64,000 nt of DNA. It comes from an uncultured Clostridia bacterium (GTDB taxonomy: Bacteria > Bacillota > Clostridia > Christensenellales > Borkfalkiaceae). The notes under the pieces are model-generated. The model did no database searches. It saw nothing but the letters and a program-made list of their open reading frames with translations, and was not told the DNA's origin. Location of the stretch: contig CANQOT010000007.1 in the NCBI GenBank assembly GCA_947625555.1, forward strand, positions 1-64,000, given 5' to 3'. The translations under genes and the position numbers were made by a program. This document shows, one piece after another, positions 58,699 to 64,000 of the stretch (position 1 is its first letter; each line of letters begins with the position of its first letter).

Positions 58699-59262
58699 GT
58701 GTCGAAGAAGGAAAGAGAAAAGGACATCGAAGAAGAGGCTCCCGCGGCGGAAGCGGCAGGGGAGGCCGAGAAGGCGCAAACCGAACAGGCCCAAAGCGGG
58801 CAGGAGGCGCCCTCCGCAGAGGAGAATGCTTTGAAGGAAGCGCTCGCCCTCGCCGAGGACTATAAACGCAAGTGGTATTCCGTTACGGCGGAGTACGAAA
58901 ACTACCGCAAACGCACGAAAAACGATTGCGCAAAGCGGTATGCGGAGGGAAGGGCGGACGTCGTCTCCAAACTCTTCCCCATCGCCGATAATCTCGACCG
59001 CGCCATCGCGGTCTGCGGCGACGAAAAGACGAAGAAGGGCATCGAGATGGTCATTGCCGCCTTCGGGAAGATCCTCGAAGAGGAGAACATCAAGGTGATC
59101 GACCCCGCCGGCCAACCTTTCGATGCGGATAACAGCGAAGCCATCATGGCCGTGGATCCCGCCGAAGGGGAGGAGAGCGGCCTCGTGCGCGAGGTGTACA
59201 GGAAGGGCTACGAGCAAAACGGCAAGGTCCTCCGCTTCGCACAGGTAGTCGTCGTGCGGTAG
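58699..59262 (+). CDS. grpE: Nucleotide exchange factor GrpE
   Basis: 187 residues from GTG with AAGGTG upstream. Disordered acidic Ala/Glu-rich N-terminus (1-50), long coiled coil (ALAEDYKRKWYSVTAEYENYRKRTKNDCAKRYAEG), four-helix region, and C-terminal beta wing with NSEAIMAVDPAEGEESGLVREVYRKGYEQNGKVLRFAQVVVV. Releases ADP from DnaK. First gene of the chaperone cluster; no hrcA gene and no CIRCE inverted repeat upstream, so control differs from the usual Bacillota arrangement. Confidence 0.95.
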   Translation: MSKKEREKDIEEEAPAAEAAGEAEKAQTEQAQSGQEAPSAEENALKEALALAEDYKRKWYSVTAEYENYRKRTKNDCAKRYAEGRADVVSKLFPIADNLDRAIAVCGDEKTKKGIEMVIAAFGKILEEENIKVIDPAGQPFDADNSEAIMAVDPAEGEESGLVREVYRKGYEQNGKVLRFAQVVVVR

Positions 59263-59269
59263 TGTCCTT

Positions 59270-59345
59270 GCTGTGACGGAAGGGGTGAACACCCCCTTAG
59301 TCTGCGTTGCAGACAGCTCCCCTCGAGGGGGAGCCAAGATGTGTT
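59270..59345. repeat. Repeat module between grpE and dnaK
   Basis: AGTCTGC-GTT-GCAGACAGCTCCCCTCGAGGGGGAGCC is a variant of the AGTCACG/CGTGACAGCTCC hairpin pair seen at 31.7-35.4 kb, again with a changed but paired stem. Confidence 0.75.
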
Positions 59346-59380
59346 CGATATAAATTTTGAATAAAGAAAGAGGTGTTTAT

Positions 59381-61180
59381 ATGAGTAAAGTAATCGGTAT
59401 CGATTTGGGTACGACCAATTCGTGCGTCGCGGTGATGGAGGGCGGCGAGCCCGTCGTCATCGCCAATGCGGAAGGGGCGAGAACGACCCCCTCCGTCGTC
59501 GCGTTCCAGAAGGACGGCTCCCGCGTCGTCGGGCAGGTCGCAAAGCGGCAGGCCGTCGCCAACCCCGATAAGACGGTCATCTCCATCAAACGCAAGATGG
59601 GGTCGGATTATAAGGTCAAGATCGACGAGAAGAGCTATTCTCCGCAGGAGATCTCGGCGATGATCCTTTCGAAATTGAAGGCGGACGCCGAGGCCTATCT
59701 CGGCGGGAAAGTGACGGACGCCGTCATCACCTGCCCCGCATACTTCACCGACGCCCAGCGTCAGGCCACCAAGGATGCGGGCAAGATCGCGGGCCTCAAC
59801 GTTCTGCGCATCATCAACGAGCCCACCGCGGCCGCCCTTGCCTACGGCCTCGATAAGGAGAAGGAATCGAGCAAGGTCATGATCTACGACCTCGGCGGCG
59901 GGACCTTCGACGTCTCCATTCTCGAAATTTCGGACGGCGTGTTCGAAGTGCTCGCCACCAACGGCAACAACATGCTCGGCGGCGACGATTTCGATAAGCG
60001 CCTCATGGACTACATGGTCGGCGAATTCAAGAAGAGCCACGGCGTCGACCTCTCCAAGGATAAGATGGCGATGCAGCGCCTCAAAGAGGCTGCCGAAAAG
60101 GCGAAGATCGAACTTTCGGGCATGAACCAGACCTCCGTCTCCCTGCCCTTCATCTCCATGACGGATGCGGGTCCCGCGCATTTGGAGCTCGAGATCACCC
60201 GTCAGAAGTTCGAAGCGCTCATCGCCGACCTCATCGAAAAGACGGCCGAGCCCATGCGCCTCGCCATGAAGGATGCGGGCCTTTCGTATAACGATATCGA
60301 CAAGGTCATCCTGGTCGGCGGTTCGACCCGCGTTCCCGCAGTCGTGCAGAAGGTCAAGGAGATCACGGGCAAGGAGCCCTTCAAGGGCATCAACCCCGAC
60401 GAGTGCGTCGCGGTCGGCGCGGCCATCCAGGGCGGCGTCCTCACGGGCGAAGTGAAGGATGTGCTCCTTCTCGATGTCATGCCGCTTTCCCTCGGCATCG
60501 AGACCCTGGGTGGCGTGTTCACCCGTCTCATCGACAGAAATACCACCATCCCCGTCAAGAAGTCGCAAGTTTTCTCGACGGCGGCGGATAACCAGACGAG
60601 CGTGGAGATCCACATCTTGCAGGGCGAACGCGAGTTCTGCCGCGACAACAAGACGATGGGCCGCTTCATGCTCACGGGCATCGCACCCGCGCCCCGCGGC
60701 ATCCCGCAGATCGAAGTCACCTTCGACGTCGATGCGAATGGCATCGTGCACGTCGAGGCGAAGGATCTCGGCACGGGCAAGTCCACCGACATCACGATCA
60801 CCTCTTCCACCAACCTTTCGGAGGACGAGATCAACAGGGCGGTGAAGGACGCCGAGCAGTACGCCGAGGAAGATAAGAAGCGCAAGTCCAAAGTGGACGC
60901 GCGCAACAAGCTCGACGGGCTCATTTTCTCCGTCGAACAGACGCTGCGCGACGGCGAGGGCAAACTCTCCGAAGAGGATAAGCAGGTGTTGCAGTCGGCC
61001 GTCGACGAGGCGAAGAAGGAGCTTGAGGCGGACGATGAAGAAAAGTACAACGCGGCCTTCGAGGAGCTCTCCAAGAAGATCCAGCCCGTCATCGCGAAGA
61101 TGTACCAACAGGCGGGCGGCGCGCAGGGCGGCCAAGGCCCGCAAGAACCCGACGGCGGAGATACGGAGTTCCATCAGTAA
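59381..61180 (+). CDS. dnaK: Chaperone DnaK (Hsp70)
   Basis: 599 residues; start at 59381 follows AGAGGTG by 5-6 nt. Nucleotide-binding domain with [34 protein letters not shown] and [27 protein letters not shown]; linker [19 protein letters not shown]; substrate-binding beta domain and helical lid; C-terminal Gly/Gln-rich tail. Normal length for Bacillota. Separated from grpE by 118 nt containing a repeat, and from dnaJ by 373 nt. Confidence 0.97.
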   Translation: MSKVIGIDLGTTNSCVAVMEGGEPVVIANAEGARTTPSVVAFQKDGSRVVGQVAKRQAVANPDKTVISIKRKMGSDYKVKIDEKSYSPQEISAMILSKLKADAEAYLGGKVTDAVITCPAYFTDAQRQATKDAGKIAGLNVLRIINEPTAAALAYGLDKEKESSKVMIYDLGGGTFDVSILEISDGVFEVLATNGNNMLGGDDFDKRLMDYMVGEFKKSHGVDLSKDKMAMQRLKEAAEKAKIELSGMNQTSVSLPFISMTDAGPAHLELEITRQKFEALIADLIEKTAEPMRLAMKDAGLSYNDIDKVILVGGSTRVPAVVQKVKEITGKEPFKGINPDECVAVGAAIQGGVLTGEVKDVLLLDVMPLSLGIETLGGVFTRLIDRNTTIPVKKSQVFSTAADNQTSVEIHILQGEREFCRDNKTMGRFMLTGIAPAPRGIPQIEVTFDVDANGIVHVEAKDLGTGKSTDITITSSTNLSEDEINRAVKDAEQYAEEDKKRKSKVDARNKLDGLIFSVEQTLRDGEGKLSEEDKQVLQSAVDEAKKELEADDEEKYNAAFEELSKKIQPVIAKMYQQAGGAQGGQGPQEPDGGDTEFHQ

Positions 61181-61553
61181 ACCCATTTCGCGCGATTTCT
61201 TTTCTTCGAAAACAAATACGCGCGAGGAAATAGCCGTTAGCGTCTGAATATGCGCGGTCCTCTCGTTCGTTTCATCGGGCAAGAAGCGCATAAATGCGCA
61301 AATTGAGGCGCCCACGGCGGAAATCAATTCCGCCTATGGCAAGCGATTGGGAACGGGTTCACAAATTTTGTTTTGCGCAGGGGGGGGGTACCGCGTCATC
61401 CTGAGCGAAGCGAAGGATCCCGAAGTACGAAGTCCTTTACCGCAAAACAAAAAGGCCCATACCATGTCCGCGGTCTGCGGGTCCGACAACATAAAAACGC
61501 ACCTTAAAGAGGATGGCTTTTCGCATCCTCTTTCGGCATGAAAAGGAGCTTCT
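61181..61553 (+). other. dnaK-dnaJ spacer with repeat and hairpin
   Basis: No gene seen. A CATCCTGAGCGAAGCGAAGGATCCCGAAGTACGAAG repeat lies at 61396-61432. Close to dnaJ is AAAGAGGATG (61506-61515) paired with CATCCTCTTT (61524-61533), just before the ribosome site AAAAGGAG; it may limit readthrough or translation. No convincing separate promoter for dnaJ. Confidence 0.6.
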
Positions 61554-62678
61554 ATGCCCGAAAAAAAGAACTACTACGAGGTCCTCGGCGTCTCCAAAAA
61601 TGCGACCGAGGAGGAGATCAAGGCGGCCTATAAAAAGCTCGTCAAGCAGTATCACCCCGACCTTCACCCCGGGGACGCTTCCGCCGCCGAAAAATTCAAG
61701 GAGATCAACGAGGCCAACGAGGTGCTCTCGGATAAGCAGAAGCGCGCCGCGTACGATTACGAGCAGGAACATCCGGGCATGGGTGGCCCCGAAGGCTTCG
61801 GCGGGGGCGGTTTCGGCGGCTTCGGAGATATTTTCGAATCCATCTTTCAGGGCTTCGGCGGGGGCTCCGTCCACCGCGATACGACGGGCGACGACGTGCA
61901 GATCCAAATGACGCTCTCCTTTATGGACGCCGCCAAGGGATGCAGAAGGAACCTTACCTACCTTCGCAACGAACCCTGCCCCGCATGCAGAGGCACGGGC
62001 GCGCGGAACGGCTCGGCCTTCAAGACGTGCCAAAAGTGCGGCGGCCGCGGACAGGTGCGTTTCGCGCAGGAGACGATGTTCGGCAGAACGGTGCGCGTGG
62101 GTCCGTGCCCGGATTGCGGAGGCAAGGGGCGCATCATTTTGGAAAAATGCCCCGACTGCAAGGGGAAGGGCTCTGTCCGCCGCGAGACGACGGTTACCCT
62201 CGATATCCCCGCGGGCGCGGATACCAATTCTTATATGCGCAAACGCGGCTTCGGGCAGGCAAGCACGGAGGGGGGTGAACCGGGGGACCTCATCGTCGTT
62301 TTCCGCGTCGAACCGCATAAACTTTTCCAGCGGAAGAACCTCGACCTCTACGTCGATCTGCCCATTCCCTTCACGGCGGCGGCGCTCGGCGGAAAGGTCT
62401 TTGTGCCCACCCTCGACGACGCCATCGAGTACACCATTCCCGAAGGGACGCAGACGGGCACGACGTTCACCGTCCGCGGCAAGGGGATCAAATCGAAAAA
62501 CGGCACGGGCAATCTCTATTTGCGTGCGATCGTCGAAGTGCCGACCAAACTCACCAAGGAGCAAAAGGCGGCCCTTTCCGAGGCCTCCTCGAGCTACGAA
62601 CTCAAACAGTTCGACAAGGCGAAAAAGTATGCCGATAACCTCTCCGCTCTGTACGGTAAGGACGCATACAAGAAGTAA
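61554..62678 (+). CDS. dnaJ: Chaperone DnaJ (Hsp40)
   Basis: 374 residues, AAAAGGAG upstream. J domain ([30 protein letters not shown], with HPD), Gly/Phe-rich linker ([24 protein letters not shown]), four zinc-binding CxxCxGxG repeats ([32 protein letters not shown]) and the C-terminal substrate-binding domains. Full-length type I DnaJ. Ends at a terminator 42 nt downstream. Confidence 0.97.
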   Translation: MPEKKNYYEVLGVSKNATEEEIKAAYKKLVKQYHPDLHPGDASAAEKFKEINEANEVLSDKQKRAAYDYEQEHPGMGGPEGFGGGGFGGFGDIFESIFQGFGGGSVHRDTTGDDVQIQMTLSFMDAAKGCRRNLTYLRNEPCPACRGTGARNGSAFKTCQKCGGRGQVRFAQETMFGRTVRVGPCPDCGGKGRIILEKCPDCKGKGSVRRETTVTLDIPAGADTNSYMRKRGFGQASTEGGEPGDLIVVFRVEPHKLFQRKNLDLYVDLPIPFTAAALGGKVFVPTLDDAIEYTIPEGTQTGTTFTVRGKGIKSKNGTGNLYLRAIVEVPTKLTKEQKAALSEASSSYELKQFDKAKKYADNLSALYGKDAYKK

Positions 62679-62720
62679 AAAACCGTTCGCGCGTTTTGAG
62701 AACCGCATACAAGAAAACCG

Positions 62721-62742
62721 ATAGCCGCGTCCCCGCGGCTAT
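62721..62742 (+). terminator. Terminator of dnaJ
   Basis: ATAGCCGCG-TCCC-CGCGGCTAT, then TATTTTGTCTTTC. Confidence 0.75.
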
Positions 62743-62769
62743 TATTTTGTCTTTCACCCCGCCCTTCCC

Positions 62770-63300
62770 CCTCATTCCGCCTTCACCCTCATTCCGAACC
62801 CGCAAAGCGGGTGAGTGAATCTTGCCCCTCTAACGCGTCATCCTGAGCGGAGCCCGTAGGGCGAAGTCGAAGGATCCCGAAGTACGAAGTTCGAAGAGCT
62901 GCCCCCTTTGAAGGGGGCGCAAAACGCAGTTCTGCGCATCGGCACAGTGTGCCGTGCGCTGCGTTTTGCGGTGAGTGAGCGCATCGGAAGGCGCGAACGG
63001 TGACCGAACGCGGGGCTCTACCCGCGTGAGACAGCTCCCGCGTAGGCGGTGGTGGGGGTTGAACATGGGAAGCCCCCACCTGTCTCACTACGTTCGCCAC
63101 CCGCCCCCGTAAACGGGGGCAGGTCATCACCCTCATTCGTCACGCCGCACGCGGCGTGACACCTTCCCCCGTAGACGGGGGAAGGCTTTCGGACTTCGTA
63201 TTAGGGGATACACTCGGGGCGTTGCCCCTCGGTATGACAGCAGGGACAAAGATTCACTCGGGCTACGCCCTCGGAATGAGGGCACGAACGCTTCATGATT
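62770..63300. repeat. Repeat modules between dnaJ and metQ
   Basis: TCATTCCGA-ACCCGC-AAA-GCGGGT-GAGTGAATC (62790-62821), CATCCTGAGCGGAGCCCGTAGGGCGAAGTCGAAGGATCC (62840), a long hairpin CGCAAAACGCAG/CTGCGTTTTGCG (62918-62970) with an inner GGCAC-AGT-GTGCC, CACGCCGC-ACG-CGGCGTG (63139), TACACTC-GGGGC-GTT-GCCCC-TCGGTATGAC (63211-63238) and ACTC-GGGC-TAC-GCCC-TCGGAATGA (63256-63279). No gene in 62679-63322. Confidence 0.88.
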
Positions 63301-63322
63301 TTTCCCGCCCTGCGCCCTGTCC

Positions 63323-64000
63323 TCATTCCGCCGAAAAGACGGGGAGAACTGCGCCGCTGTACGTTTCCGCAATGAAGGAGGCGACCTTTTCCGTGCAGAG
63401 AGCGGTAAGAAGGGCCTTGATCTTGGGATGGGTCTCGTTTCCCTTCTTCACGGCGATGATATTCGCATAGAGCTGTGCGGCGTCGCCCGATGCGTCCTCA
63501 AAGGCGAGCGCATCCTGCGATTTGAGCCCCGCTTGCAGGGCATAGTTGCCGTTGATGACGGCGATGGCCCCCGCCTTGGATTCTTCCAGAAGCTGCGCGA
63601 CCGTCTGCGCCTCGGCCGCCTTTACGGTATTGCCCTTGTCGTCCGCGATGTCCTCGGTGGTGAGCGACTCGGTAAAAGATGCGCTCTTCAAGGTGATGTA
63701 TCCCTCATCCTGCAAGAGGTAGAGCGCGCGGGCGAGGTTGGAACCGTCGTTCGGGACGAGAATGGTCCTGCCCGTTTTGACTGCCGCATAGTCCTCCTGC
63801 GTCACCCCTTTGCCGTAGATGCCGAAGGGCTCATAGTGGATCTTCCCCGCAGAAGAGAGGTGGGTGCCGTGCTCTGCGTTGAAGGTGTTGAGGTAGGGGG
63901 TGTGCTGGAAGTAGTTGGCGTCGATATCGCCGTCCTCGAGCGCAATGTTGGGGGTGATGTAGTCGTCGAACACCTTCACTTCGAGGGTGTAGCCGTAGGC
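63323..64000 (-). CDS. metQ: Methionine ABC transporter substrate-binding lipoprotein MetQ (5' partial)
   Basis: 225 codons visible; the frame continues through the right edge, where the signal peptide and lipobox would lie. NlpA/MetQ-family features: VFDDYITPNIALEDGDIDANYFQHTPYLNTFNAEH, then IYGKGVTQEDYAAVKTGRTILVPNDGSNLARALYLLQDEGYITLK and INGNYALQAGL. Binds methionine outside the membrane for MetNI. The metN and metI genes presumably lie to the right. Confidence 0.93.
   Translation of the reverse strand, partial: AYGYTLEVKVFDDYITPNIALEDGDIDANYFQHTPYLNTFNAEHGTHLSSAGKIHYEPFGIYGKGVTQEDYAAVKTGRTILVPNDGSNLARALYLLQDEGYITLKSASFTESLTTEDIADDKGNTVKAAEAQTVAQLLEESKAGAIAVINGNYALQAGLKSQDALAFEDASGDAAQLYANIIAVKKGNETHPKIKALLTALCTEKVASFIAETYSGAVLPVFSAE

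Noticed and set aside
58620..58699. CIRCE element before grpE
   Set aside because: No TTAGCACTC-N9-GAGTGCTAA or close variant is present on either strand.
59297..61327. 676-codon open frame antisense to dnaK
   Set aside because: Composition-driven shadow of dnaK; no promoter, ribosome site or family similarity.
1..64000. tRNA or rRNA genes as element insertion sites
   Set aside because: I saw no cloverleaf-like sequence with a TTCRANY T-loop in a suitable context, and no rRNA-like stretch, on either strand.

Overview
The window reads as chromosome of an endospore-forming member of the Clostridia (Bacillota). Evidence is a SpoIIE phosphatase gene with a Spo0A-type box upstream, a gerA-gerB-gerC germinant-receptor operon, SigA-type promoters with 16-18 bp spacers, and Clostridia-style core genes (tex, prmA-rsmE-mtaB-HIT, grpE-dnaK-dnaJ, metQ). 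Core genes are GC-rich while accessory blocks are visibly AT-richer. A Christensenellales/Borkfalkia-like gut lineage is my guess from overall style only and cannot be verified here. I found no rRNA or tRNA gene and no CRISPR array.

Layout. 1-16.8 kb is an integrative mobile element or a stack of two. It holds a cysteine-repeat pilin-like protein, a TnpV-like protein, three serine-recombinase genes (the middle one without a catalytic domain), a RepA-like ATPase, two metallophosphoesterases, a UvrX/UmuC-like Y-family polymerase with a YolD partner, an orphan RelB/DinJ-type antitoxin and many unknown proteins in tightly overlapping operons. 17.0-20.3 kb is a small regulatory island: XRE regulator, ECF sigma factor, exported C39-like peptidase, single-pass membrane protein and an unknown gene. 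Two identical-format ECF promoters occur there and a third lies at 32.3 kb. 20.3-31.2 kb carries spoIIE, a PAQR/hemolysin III protein, a structured-RNA locus followed by two unknown genes, tex, and a three-gene redox operon (SDR, EFR1 ferredoxin, flavodoxin).

31.2-38.8 kb is dominated by dense intergenic repeats surrounding exported proteins with a shared beta-rich domain, plus a LacI regulator. 38.8-42.1 kb is the prmA-rsmE-mtaB-HIT operon driven by a consensus promoter that appears to give a leaderless mRNA. 42.1-46.4 kb is a LysR-controlled divergent locus (acetyltransferase, Fe-alcohol dehydrogenase, and a flavodoxin-aldo/keto reductase fusion lipoprotein). 47.1-57.1 kb has an XRE regulator, two more paralogous lipoproteins, a ZIP transporter and the ger operon. 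57.9-62.7 kb has an orotate PRTase-like gene and grpE-dnaK-dnaJ, each separated by repeat-containing spacers and lacking hrcA/CIRCE. The right edge is a partial metQ.

Most unusual signals: (i) a three-site ECF promoter family linking the 17-20 kb island to the lipoprotein locus at 32 kb; (ii) a ~198-nt RNA at 23.8 kb whose predicted 5' end is exactly the base of a perfect 15-bp closing helix; (iii) dispersed repeats whose flanks are fixed but whose internal stems vary with full base-pair compensation; (iv) two mutually exclusive or pseudoknotted helices ahead of the recombinase operon; (v) a paralogous lipoprotein family sharing a C-terminal EVAMLP(G/E)K(K/E)D ending.
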